From assembly GCA_014904985.1 (NCBI GenBank), contig MU128994.1:41613-105612 (forward strand): a stretch of 64,000 nucleotides of DNA, in the 5' to 3' direction. Shown in pieces: positions 1-11,300 of the stretch; the stretch's first letter is position 1, and the number at the start of each line of letters is the position of its first letter. The notes under the pieces are model-generated. The model was not told the DNA's origin, ran no database searches, and saw only the letters and a program-made list of their open reading frames with translations. This DNA is from Hydnum rufescens UP504 (taxonomy: Eukaryota; Basidiomycota; Agaricomycetes; Cantharellales; Hydnaceae). The translations under genes were made by a program, and so were the position numbers.

Positions 1-49
1 TGGGAGGGTGCGGGCAAAGTTCGTTTGGTGGACTAAGGATTGCCGATTC

Positions 50-900
50 AGCCACTAGCTGTAAAAGTCCCATAGCCTATATGTAGAAGGAAGGCTGAGC
101 AAGCAGAGGCCAGGCCCTGGAAGAGCATCAGGGCAGGCTAGGCATAGGGGACTAAGCTGCAGGGAAGGGTAAAGCCACAGGGAGGGGCAAGGCCATGGGG
201 AAAGGCAAGGCCACAGGAAAGGGTGAAGCCACAGAGGAAGGCCATGGCAAGGGACAGGGCCATGGCAAGGGGCAAGGCTGTAGCAGGAGGCAAGGCCATA
301 GCAGGATGCAAGGCCATAGTGAGAGGCCAGGCCATGGCAAAGGCAAGGCCACAAGGAGCAAGGCTATGCTAGGGGCCACATAGATAGGCACCACATCCTG
401 GCCAGGTGATAGGGATAGGTTGGGCCACAGGGAAAGGCCAGGGAGGAGGGCCAAGATGCCATACAGGCTGGACTGCATAAGGAGGATTAGGTTGCAGTCC
501 ATAGCCTGGGACTAGCTGTGGCATCAAGGGAGCTGGCCTGCCACTGTATCTGGTGGAGGTGGCTGTGGCCCTAGAACCAGCTGTGCCTGACATAGTGATG
601 GGCTGCAAGGGCCATAGTGATACAGAGGTGGCAGCCACAGCTGAGGGGAGGCTCTGTCAAGGGCTAGTGCTGTGGCCATGGCCATGGCCACAGGAGAGGT
701 CCCTGAGGCTGGGGCCACATTCCCTGAAGAGGCCCTCACCTGGGAGATAGCTTCCATTCCTGGGAAGCTCGCCTATTGCAGGAGGTCCCATCCTGCCTAA
801 GTCTGCCTTACAGCCAGGGCCTGTAGTTGTATTCCCATCCTGGAGGCCCATAGGACAATTCCTTCCTTTCCCTTGGCCCCTCATACTACTAGGTACCCCT
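50..900. repeat. Low-complexity degenerate repeat (CAAGGCCATAGCAGG-like)
   Basis: Short degenerate units built on CAAGGCCATGG / CAAGGCCATAGCAGG are strung together between about 180 and 370, with purine-rich sequence around them. Several frames are open on both strands because the repeat lacks stops, giving Leu/Pro/Trp-rich translations on the minus strand. Beyond the repeat (370-880) the minus strand reads as Pro/Ala/Gly-rich peptide and could be the end of a decayed Pro-rich gene related to the one at 4.3-6.1 kb, but I cannot show that. No domain was recognised. Confidence 0.5.
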
Positions 901-1990
901 TACTGCCCCCATTTTTTTTTGGTGTTGATTTCCTTCCACACCAAAAGAAATCTTTCCCAGAGTATCCATAATGCTGGATAGGGGCATATTTCTGGGGCTT
1001 GGTGGTGGAATATGATTGGGAGGAGCCTAATGAAGTAGGGGTGTTGAGGAATCGGATAAGACCATTTGGGAGTGATGTGGTATAGGGGTAGACCTGGGGA
1101 AGGAGATCTAGAGGAGGGATTTTGAAATTCATGGACTGAAGCACTAGCTTGACAGTCCAAGAATTGGGATGGCCAATGGGGGAAGAAAAGAAGAAAAAAA
1201 AGTTCTTTTGGGAAAGGGAATGACCATCTTTCACTTTTGGAATGAGAAAAATCCATTAAAGTTTGGTAGAGATGGAAGGGGAATAGGATTTGAGGCAAAG
1301 GGAGGAGAAGTGGTGGAGAGAATGTTCAACATTGTTCCAATGGCCGCACCAAAGCCTTCGCCTATATGGACATATGTGGAGATAAAGCAGATGTACCCAT
1401 GAAAATTGAAATCATGTACATTGGGCCAGAATTGAAGAAGATATGGCAGAACTGGTGGGGGAGTCCAATTGAGCCTAAAGTGAGGGAGGAATGTCCCACT
1501 ATTCCACAATAGAAGCTCCAAATTCTAATATTAAGACGAATTATGGAGGCCTTTGATCTGACACTTCCATGGGAATTTAAATCATCCAAATCCATTAGAA
1601 ATTGAGGCAGATACAGGAAAATTGGCAGGGGGCTTCCAATGTGCTTTGGTGAGGAGAAGAGTGCTCTTTACTCCACAGTGGCTGGACCAAAATCTCCAAA
1701 ATGAATTGATGATGGAAGACCCAAATTTCATGTATCCACAATATCTGAGATCACCCAAATTGGCCATGAATTGAAGGAGATATGGGAGGACTAGTGCCCA
1801 AAGGAGACCCATTTGGAGACACCACTGCCAAGTTCTCAATATTTATCCCCTTGAGCTGGAATTAGGCCAAATACAGAGGTGGAAAGCATAGCTTTCTGTG
1901 GGATATATTCACATGGGAATGGATAGGAAACTCAGGGAGAATTGAGTGAAGAGTGGGAGTGGCCTTAAAGGTTTGCCAGGATAGGACTCC
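900..1990. other. Gene-poor stretch with degenerate internal repetition
   Basis: Phrases such as AATTGAAG.AGATATGG.AGAACT.GTG and CCA..TTGAG.C recur about every 170-300 bp (for example near 1430, 1600 and 1770), suggesting an old, diverged repeat. Open frames here are short and overlap on both strands without a convincing start, intron or motif. I see no gene. Confidence 0.3.
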
Positions 1991-1996
1991 TGAGTA

Positions 1997-2586
1997 GTGG
2001 TGTGCAAACTTGATTCCAGAATTATGTCATCCAGACTCTGTGAGCATGTCCATGGAACATGTGGAAATTTCCACATTTTGCTTCAGAATTATGTATCAGA
2101 CTGTGCAAGCATGTTCATGGAGCATGCGGAATTGCCGCATTTGCTTCCGGAATCATGTGATCCAGACCTTGTACAGCATGTTCATGGAACATGCGGAAAT
2201 TGCCACATTTGCTTCCGGAATCATGTGATCCAGACCTTGTACAAGCATGTTCATGGAACATGCGGAAATTGCCGCATTTGCTTCCGGAATCATGTGATCC
2301 AGACTTGTATGAGCATGTCATGGAACATGCGGAATTGCCGCATTTGCTTCCGGAATAATGATCAGACTTGTATAGCATGTTATGGACATGCGGAAATTGC
2401 GCATTTGCTTCTGGAATCATGTGATCCAGACCTTGTACGAGCATGTTCATGGGAACATGCGGAAATTGCCGCATTTGCTTCCGGAATCACATGATCCAGA
2501 TACACATGGAATGATGCCATTGCTATGATCCAGACCTGTACGAGCATGTTCATGGAACATGCGGAAATTGCCGCATTTGCTTCCGG
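1997..2586. repeat. 69-bp minisatellite, left part
   Basis: About eight tandem units of roughly 69 bp. Each holds the near-palindrome CATGTTCATGGAACATG, a second near-palindrome GCGGAAATTGCCGC, and the segment TTCCGGAATCATGTGATCCA. Some units carry small deletions. The array is open in several frames on both strands, but the translations are just the repeat and are not taken as genes. The same unit resumes at 4156 after an inserted block. Confidence 0.9.
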
Positions 2587-4155
2587 CTGTGATCACTGGA
2601 AGATAAAAACATCCAGTATCAGAAAATGCAAATATCCATTGATCCCAGCCATTGGAATGATCATGTGACCTATTACGAAATCAATTACGGCTATGCACAG
2701 AAATCGAATTTGTTCTATAACTCCGTCAGTTTTGATCGGAGAGGTACGCCCATATAACTCTTGGAAAGCCACAATTCATACCTTTCGAATGGTACCAAGC
2801 ACAAGTCAAACGGACCAGAAATGCACTCTCCAGACCAATATTACTGTCAAAATCCGGGATTTTCAGTAAAAAACGAATTTCTCCGTCAGTTCGCATCCAA
2901 TCCTCTCGAAACAACCGCGCCTGGAAAGATATAAAAAATCCGCATCCAACGGTACTGAGCACGCGAAGAACAGATCAAAACTGAACTCTACAGAACAATA
3001 TTACTATCAGAATCAACACCCATCAGTAAAACACGAATTTCTCTGTCAGTTTACACCGGATCTGCTCGAAACCACCGCGCCCAGAAAGCTGTTAAAAATC
3101 CTCATCGAATGATACCAAGAACGTCTATTACGGATGTAAACTGTTGTTTCTGCATCAAATCCCATCCCATGCACTTGTCCCCATTATCAACCAGCAACAA
3201 AAACATCTTAACCACTGGACTACAAACAAATTAATCTCCAAGAACTCGGAAATATCCTTTGATTTCATCTCCCATTGCCACAAATAACTTCTAGAACCTC
3301 ACAGATAAGAAAGATAACACTCCCTTGACTACCCTTTTGTTCTGTTTATGAATGACTCACCCTCCTTGCAACCACTTTATGAAAGATAACACCTTCTTAG
3401 CAACCCTTTTGTTCTGTTCATGAATGACTCACCTATCTTGCAACCACTTTATGAATGACTCACCCTCCTTGACAACCCTATTGTTCTCACATATGACTCA
3501 CCTAGGAGTGAGTCATATTCTTTAAACACAGCCACCTTCAGAAAGGTATAAAAGCTGGTAGATTTTCCTGTATCCCCCCATCATCTTCTCACTACTGGAA
3601 TATACTACTGTCTACAAATCTGCTTGCATCTTAAGAGAGTACTGATCTAAAGCCATCTGGAGCTAAGTCATATATAAGGTTGTTAAGACTAAGTCACTGG
3701 AAGCCCTCTACGTGAAATACTGAGCCAAGGATAGTTGCAGAACCTAAGGTTAGAGTTGCTGGACATCCAAGGAAAGGTGAGTAATAATAAAGTCAAGTCA
3801 GAAGAAGAAAGAAATACATTGACACACTGAATCAAGCTTAAACTAGTCCAGAACCCTCTTTGGAATCCACATTTTGACTAGGAGGACACAAATAGGTACA
3901 CACAAATAGCAGTAAACAGCTCAATACAACACGTATAAGCCTTTCACAAGCATCCCACGATACATCATTGACTATAGCTAGTCCATACCATCACCTTACC
4001 ATCACTGAATACCATACACAACTTGTTAGAGAGTGATCAACCATCAGAGCGAACCAGCCCATTGAATAAACACAGAAATACAGTCTCCCATCTACACACT
4101 GGCTGAACCAGAGTTTGATTTGACAGTCATCGGAGCTCCCAATCCTTCTTCTATA
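2587..4155. mobile_element. LTR-like insertion inside the minisatellite
   Basis: This 1.57-kb non-coding block interrupts a 69-bp minisatellite unit: the left part ends ...TTCCGG and the right part resumes CCGGAATC, so CCGG is duplicated as a short target site would be. The block has hallmarks of a fungal gypsy LTR: GGTACCAAG and CTCCGTCAGTTTTGATCGG motifs resembling those of the 10.4-kb LTR, a TATA box (TATAAAAG at 3547) and internal direct repeats at 3300-3500 (ATGAATGACTCACC). The 5' end reads CTGTGATCAC, but the right end does not give a clean CA terminus, so exact borders are uncertain. There is no coding capacity. Confidence 0.6.
3547..3554 (+). promoter_or_regulatory. TATA box of the LTR-like insertion
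   Basis: TATAAAAG lies in an AT-rich context about 600 bp before the right edge of the inserted block, where the core promoter of a retrotransposon LTR would be expected on the plus strand. Seen by motif only. Confidence 0.4.
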
Positions 4156-4325
4156 CCGGAATCACATGATCCAGACCTTGTACAAGCATGTTCATGGAAC
4201 ATGCGGAAATTGCCACATTTGCTTCCGGAATCACATGATCCAGACCTTGTACGAGCATGTTCATGGAACATGCGGAAATTGCCACATTTGCTTCTGGAAT
4301 CACATGATCCAGACCTGGATATGAG
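4156..4325. repeat. 69-bp minisatellite, right part
   Basis: About two and a half further units of the repeat seen at 1997-2586, with the same CATGTTCATGGAACATG and GCGGAAATTGCCACATT segments. The array was evidently continuous before the 2587-4155 insertion. Confidence 0.85.
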
Positions 4326-4339
4326 CTCCCCAAGGGTTT

Positions 4340-6106
4340 GACCAGGGTACTTGGGCTTGTGGGAAAGGGATAGACTGTATATTTCCATTGAATGTACATG
4401 AATGTGAAGGGAGGAGTTTGTGCCAATGTACAAGGGGAAGAGGAGGGGGTGCAGGGAAGTCCAGTGAGATGATGAGTCCTCCAACAATATCCAGCCAATT
4501 ATCTTGAAAGTCAGGCTATTGGAAGGCCACAATTGGGGGCTTTCAATCAAGTATAGAGGCAGGGGGATATGCAGGGAATCAGTGCATAAACTGGAGAAGG
4601 GGGAATGGATTTCAGAGCCCCCCAGGGTCATGCACCTGCCGGGCTGGTAATTCTTGCCAGATTGTCCAGCAAGGCCCTCCTGGTGATCATGAGGTGCAGG
4701 GGCACATTCTGGATGCACTCCTGGGGCAATTAGAGGCCATTTCCAGGAAGGGGAATGGGAAAGGCCATATTGGAAAGGGATGAGGAGAGCATGACCACTA
4801 GGCCTGCAATACTCATCCAATCCACTTGTGCTTGGGGTCATGGGGGAGCCTCTGTTAGGGGTATTCTGGGGAGAATGATGACGAGGCAGAATATGTAGGC
4901 TCCCAAATGACTGGGGGTGAGGAAGAGAAGGGGATGGCTGTCCTCCAAGATCCTGCAGCTGTGTGGATTCCTGGATGATATTGATGATGGGAGGGGGAAT
5001 CCTTGTGCATAGGGGCTGCAGAATAGGGAGGGGGAGACATGCCAGGGGAATTGGGGGTCCAGGGAACCTTCCTGCTGGTCCAGGTGGCTCAGGAATTCCT
5101 CCACTAGGAGTAGTCCCTAGCTGCTTCCCACCTTGCACCAGTCTGAGGGGCATAGTCTGCTCCTAGGCAAAGGTTCCTGAGCTGGGGCTTTCCAGGCCAC
5201 CTGTAGACTTCCACAGGGCTCCAAGGGGAGGAAGAAAGAGCTCTTGGGGACCAGGGGAGAAGCCCAACTGAGACCCTTATGCAGCCTCTCCAGCTTCTCA
5301 AGGTGAGCAAAGGCCAACTGAACTCGAAGCTTGAGCAGCTTGTCAGCTGTCCTTAGTTCCCTTAGATCCTTAGCCCTCCATAGCTTCTCAGATAGTTCCA
5401 AACCACAATCTATTTGGAATTCTGGGCCATCTGTTCCTACAAGGGCCATAGTATCCCTAATGACAGCCTGGAGCTTCTCTAAAGCCAGCTGTACAGCAAC
5501 CATCAACCTCCTATCCATATACCATCCACCTAGGTCCTCATCAGATAAGAAGTAAGAGGAGGGGCACTCCCTGGGTATGATGGGCTGGCCCAGGTGACAA
5601 GGAACTGATATGTCATGAGGGGAGGCCCTGAGGAGAAGGGAGAGTACTCATCCCTAGGCTGATCTAGATGCCTGAGGATCTCCTGGAACTGGTGTGGAGA
5701 GCAGAGGTGGGAAGGGATGAAGGTACACTCGTGGGTTGTGGGATGGTAGATGACAGTCTCCTGGGATGGTGCAGAGAAGGAGAGGGGAGAGCTCCTGGGC
5801 TGGCTAGGCCTCCACTTCCTGATAGAGTAGACAGCAGAGGAAGTGGATGGAGGGGAGAGTGTTGGTTCAACCACTTTGTTGGCTAGAGGGAACCAGTGTA
5901 ACAAAGTGCCTCCCAGTTCAGGAGGGCACCTGTTGTCGTACTTGGACAAAGTGGAGTTGACGGGGAGGGAGTAGGAATAGGGAGAATAGGAGAAGGGTAA
6001 TCACACCACCCTTAGCACTGGCTTCAGGTGGGGGAGCTGCAAACAGGGCTAAGCACTGGCTTTGCCCTGGACACAGGAGAAAAGGTTGCGAGGGAGTGGG
6101 AGTCAT
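4340..6106 (-). pseudogene. Broken Pro-rich hypothetical gene
   Basis: Three overlapping minus-strand frames follow each other: 5949-5530 (Ser/Pro-rich, with PPELGGTLLHWFPLANKVVE near its start), 5518-5117 (a helical, Leu/Glu/Lys-rich stretch with ALEKLQAVIRDTMAL and KLRVQLAFAHLEKLERLHKG) and 5153-4340 (Pro-rich). Reading passes from the first to the second frame at about 5540 without a stop, as expected after a one-base frameshift, so I treat them as one decayed gene. A short frame at 6106-5918 could be its N-terminus. No known domain is recognised, and part of the Pro-rich tail may be chance open frame. Confidence 0.4.
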
Positions 6107-6499
6107 GATGAAAGGTAGTAAAGTAGTGACTGGCCAAGTGGCACAGTCACTACCTAAGGAGAGGAGGTGGGGTCAGTAAGAGGAAGGACTATCCTGCTTA
6201 CTGCTTTCCCTGCTAGGGTCCAAAGGCACAGTCCCAAAGCCAGGGAAAGGGCTAGTATTGATGGCTACTAGGGGCCAACTGGATATCCAGATAGAAGCAG
6301 AGGCAGAGGCAGAGTATCACGGTTTCTCACTAGGTGATGAAGATCTGGGCAAAGGTTAACTTGATTAATCCCAGCAACTGCCATATATACATGACTTTTG
6401 AGTCCTAACTTAATTACGTAATACACTATATTACAGGCACGTCGAACACTTGATCCAGAGCATCATGATCGCCTATCCTTTGCTCATTTCTCCCTGGGA

Positions 6500-7749
6500 A
6501 TGAGGGACCTCGTAGGAGATTTCATTTGGACTGGGAAACGATACGAAGAGGGCCTTCATCCGCCGTCCGGTGGTAAAAGACGATGGTACCATGCACGGAT
6601 GCCTTTGCCAATGGGAAATCATCTTCCTGCTCAGCAGGCCCTGGTTTTTGTTCCCTCTTCTTACCATGAGCAGGGGAAGATGGTGCCATCCTCACTAGGC
6701 ATAGAGGTGGAAATGCTCGACGTTTCAGGTGGCCTCTTGAGCACGGATAATGAGAGGACTCCCGAAGCATCCCCCGATCTGTGGTACAGTCTGGTGGTTG
6801 AGCCATTCATGACAGAGATTGCACTCCTCAGCATGGTGGATGTTGTCCAGTCCAGGGGTGCCGAGGGCTGGAAACAGACCCGGCTTGGAAAAAGTGGTTT
6901 TTCCTTGGGATTCATTTTCAAGTCCCGTACTAGCAGAGATGATGTATATCATTTCCTGAAGGAGGATGCCCAGTTTTCCAAGGTTGTTCCTATGGACCCA
7001 GCAGTCCGTTTGAATTCCTGGCTGCCCTATCGTATGTTCAAGGAACCGGGATACATTCAGCATCTGTGGAAGTACTCTCATCCTCTCAGTGTTCACGGGG
7101 CCCTGCTCACACTGTCGCCTCCCTCCCGTTGTCTACCGCCTTCAGAGCCTGGTTATGAATTTGCTCGTGAAAGGGAGAGGTGCCATCAAACCCTCATCAT
7201 GGTGGACCTTCTTGAGACCGACAAGCCCCCCGCCATCATTCGTTCTCATGGCCCAGACCCTCCCAAATGTGCTTATTCGCGAGCATGGTTCTCAAAGGAA
7301 TTCCTAGCATCCTTGTGTCAGGCCCCTGTCCCACTGATTTTAGTCCGGAAGAGGCGCTATCTCTCCAATGCCTCGAGATCCTCCTCTCCCTTCTGGCAGA
7401 CTTCAATGCCTCATTTTTGCGACCCATCTATCCCGCCAGGTCAGGGCCATATGTGAAGCTTCTGCACTTCATTGCATCCCGAGTTGAGTTTGCAGCACAA
7501 TCAAATTCTATGCAGTGCGATGTTATACCTCAAGCTCAGCAGGAGAAGTTAAATGTATTGCAATTGACTGAGGCCATAGGATATAAGCTGGATACCAAGC
7601 AGTTTTTTATCAACTGGGATCCATCTTCCCCAACACCTTCATTCATCCCATCTTTGTCAACCTTGGAGGCCGATCAGGCCCAATCAGAGGAAAGGGTGAA
7701 GAACTTGAAGACCAGCAAGGCGAAATGTAAAGGTAAAATGGTTAAGTAA
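6500..7749 (+). CDS. Copy A, gene 1: hypothetical protein with FIFKS / FLRPIYP core
   Basis: Two overlapping frames (6500-7456, then 7267-7749) form one product with a shift or small intron near 7290-7450. Visible segments: LGFIFKSRTSRDDVYHFL at residues ~145-162 of the first frame, then FLRPIYPARSGPYVKLLHFI and a Lys-rich C-terminus (KTSKAKCKGKMVK). These align in order with copy B (YLLFKDMAKRDS... NIWPTIGG...IRQIARWA) and copy C (LYFKSKLQRDS... APIWPNTS...IRQIVRWA), so this is a diverged member of the same family. Copy A lacks the long Pro/Ser/Arg-rich N-terminal part seen in B. It precedes gene 2 of the same unit in the same orientation. Function is unknown and no catalytic motif was seen. 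Confidence 0.55.
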
Positions 7750-8398
7750 CAGTATCCCTGCCCAACTAATGTCCCAACTCCTCATGGCAGTGGGCAAGTC
7801 AACAATGCAGCCCTCTTTGGCCACTCTTCCCACTAGTCGCCCTTCTGGTCCTTCTAATGAAGTGGTGGGAGAACCTTAAGGTAAGAGAAAGTGGTTACTG
7901 AGAACCAATGGATATTGATCTCGAAATTGTCTAGTTATCATTTTCTTTAGACTCGTTACCGCTGTACATACTCTTCCATGTTTAATGCAGATTGTGGCTG
8001 GTACCCGCTTTAGCGGTGTTGAGTGAACATTCGGGCCGGCGGTCCCAGGGCTAGCGGAAAAAGGAAAGGGAAAAAATTTCACCAGTCCCTTCATCTGATC
8101 CCCACCTACGTGGAGGCTTTGTTCCACCCCATTCCCCAGCCACTGCTCCAAAAATTAGCAAGTATCAAGGGCATCGCCCCAAACGTATTTTCCATCTCTC
8201 TGTTGGGACTGAATGATCTTGTGTCCAGATTTTCTACCACTCCCTCCCCTCTCTTTCCCACTTTCCAGACCAGAGTATGAGCAGAGCCTCTAGCAGGATT
8301 TGACTTCTCTGTTTGGAAAGCCCACTCACTCTAAGCACTCAAGGCCCTCAAATCCCCACACACTCTACTTCTGATCGCCCCATTCCTGGCCATTTGTT
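7750..8398 (+). other. Interval between genes 1 and 2 of copy A
   Basis: Contains one plausible small intron (GTAAGAG at 7880 to TTTAATGCAG at 7990) and a Lys-rich open stretch (8023-8280) that may be the 3' end of gene 1 or a separate exon. No recognisable domain. Confidence 0.3.
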
Positions 8399-11300
8399 AT
8401 GCCACCCCATTCCAAAACTCTCCCATCAGGGGCAAAGGAAAAAATAGTGGACGCCAACATATCCAATAAGCCCACTGCCGCCAAAAGGCGGAAGCAGGAT
8501 GTGAGCATTGCAGAACACATGCCTTATAGTATCATTGTTGCTAACAAAACCAATAATTTTGCCTGTCCAGCCCCCACGCATGCCTAGGCAGGAAATCCCT
8601 GTGGAAGAGAGAGGGACCTCTGGTTCTACAGTGAGTATAGCCTCCGCTTGATCAAGAATCGGTGTCTGATTCTGCCACATTTTTCCAGACTACAGCAGTC
8701 CCAGCCCAGGCCACTCGTGCCAACACTAAGGCCAGTGAGCCAGCATCCGGTGGCCCGGTTTCATCCGCTCAAAAGAAAGCCTGCAAGGTCCCTCCTGTGC
8801 GCCTGCCCAGGCAGTTTGAAGGGGATGAGGAGGAACAGGACGTCTTTGACCGCTGCTGCAAGGGGGCCAAAGGACTGGTTGACACATCACCACTCTCTCC
8901 AATCACCACCACTGCAGTTTTGAAGGTTTCAAAGAGGGACAGACAGAATTCCGACACCGATGACCACGCCCCTACAAAGTGTCAGAAGACCCACGCTGTC
9001 CAAAAGCCCTCTAAGTCCAAGTCCAATGTCATTACCTATGCCAAATGCTGCAACCCTGCCTCCACCCAAGAAGTCGCTACTACGGAGGATAAGGCTGAAG
9101 GAGAGGGCAATGAAGAGCAGTGGGATAGGCCTTCTATGGCTGGCACAGCCAAGGATTCCAGGCCTACAGACCATCCTAGCCCTACCCTCCCTAGGGGCAG
9201 CTATACTGCCATCACCCCTGGTCCATCTGATGACGTTCATGATGTGGAGGCCTCTCTTCTGGATAGAGAACTGGAGGAAGAGGCGGGCATACGTCTTCCC
9301 CTGGATTGTTGGGTGAAGGCCTTGGTCTCAGCGATCAGGAGATTCAGGAGGGCTCTCATGAGGGCTCTCAGCCAGTGGTTGTGAGTCTTGCCCTAGGGTC
9401 GATGATGAGGGTAGAGAGACATCTGCTGAGGGCGTTTTGGGATCGAACCCTGAGGCGACTGCTTTGGAATTCCCTAGCCCACTCATCTCATGCGGAGTCT
9501 CAAGACCTCCCAGAACAAGGATGTCCAATGCCATATAACAAAAGAACGTGCCGTCCTTCCACACTCGCCCTCCCCCACTGGGAATCAACCCCGCAACTTC
9601 CTTGTCCCCAAGAATACAAAGAATACTGCAGTGCAGGGGGCTGAAAGTTCTGAGGGGGATAGCACAGAGGACGATGAAGACCAACAGGATAATCCTGAAC
9701 CCCAGGAGGATGCAGCCGAGGATGTGTCAGAGACCCATGATCCCCCCTCCGAATACCTGACCAAGGACCAAGAAAAAGCTGTTCGTACTCTTTTTTGGAT
9801 GCTGGTGGAGGACGTTGCAAAGACCAAGGCGAAGGACCTCAATGTGACTGCCTCTGCTGTTTTCAGGGTGCTGGGCGACATGTTCTCCAAGGAGAGTCAC
9901 TGTGACAACATTTGGAATTGTTTCCAAACAGTTTTTTGGGCCCAAAACCCGGATATCAAAGGTATGTAATGCAGGGCAAAACTGAGACTGTTATAACTCA
10001 TTGTAATTTTCCTCCAGATTTGGAGGCCATTCGTGATAGCTACAAGGAGGAGACAAAGAAGGCAAAAGATTGTGGCAGCGAGGCTGGACTGTCCAAATGG
10101 CATGTGAAAATTAAAGAGGCTGCAGAGTCTCTACAAGTTGATGCTGCAAGTTCCAAAATTGTGGTGGGCACCCGTGCCTGAATCATCAAACAGGAAACCA
10201 AAGACTTGTCAGAGAGGGTTCGTTTCCATTGTCTACAGGATCAGAATACCCTCTAATTGTTTCCACAGGCCCGTGTCCTCGGCAATCTCTGGTCTGTGGA
10301 AGTTTTTGGTTTTGCTCTGTGCCAGGATGCTCTGGATTCTGATGGGGTGGCGGCTGGCAGCATGTTCTCCAGTAGTTCCAAAACCAGCCGAATCCTTGAA
10401 TGGTGTTGGAGGGATAAATCCCTACACCATAGAAATCCTCATCCGAGGCCATTTTCCCTATGAACGAATCAATTATATGTCACCACGTTCATTTAATTTT
10501 ATCGCCATTTGTTTATTCAAGAAATCAATTGGATTCCTACCCCTTTCCAACCCATAATATTGCCTCATTCCTTTACCATGTCCACCAGTCAATTTATTGA
10601 CTATCCGTTGGACTTCAACAGTCCTCATCAAAAAGGGGCAGTTTATGCCCTACTTCAAGTCCATTTTCTTTGGACAAGGCAATTCAACTTACCATCTTTC
10701 TTCAAAACTGGATGACTTGCCTGCTCTTCCAAGCCATCCTATTGCCTTAAGGGCGATAAATTGTGATTATGTAATGATGCGGACCGGGCCTAGTTCCGAT
10801 TCTGGACTCGCGGATCCGTCACATGATCCAGATAGGGGCTGCACTACTCTGAAGGAGTATTTTTCAAATTTCTCCATCATTTTTGATCGGATCGACTCAA
10901 AACGACCGCGCCCAGGAAGATACGAATCGTACCTATTGAATGGTACCAAACACGAAACGAATGGATCAAAAATGCGGTCCCTGTAACAATATCTTGCCAT
11001 GATTCATACTCTGAAGGAGTATTTCTTGATTTTCGAAGCCAATTCTTATCGGATTTGTTCACGAGTACCACGCCCTGAAAGCTGTTAAAAATGTGCATCG
11101 AACGGTACCAAGGGCAAAACAAGCGGACGTGAACTCCATTTTTCACAAGACAACTCCCTCCCCATGACTCCCCTTGCTCCACCATTCAAAATAGCGAATT
11201 ACTTCCGGCCCTCTTATGTCCGATGGAGAAGACCCTCAGGGCAACCTATTCCACTTTTCCTTAAGGGAACTTGTCCAGGTTTGAAGGAGGAATAGCATGT

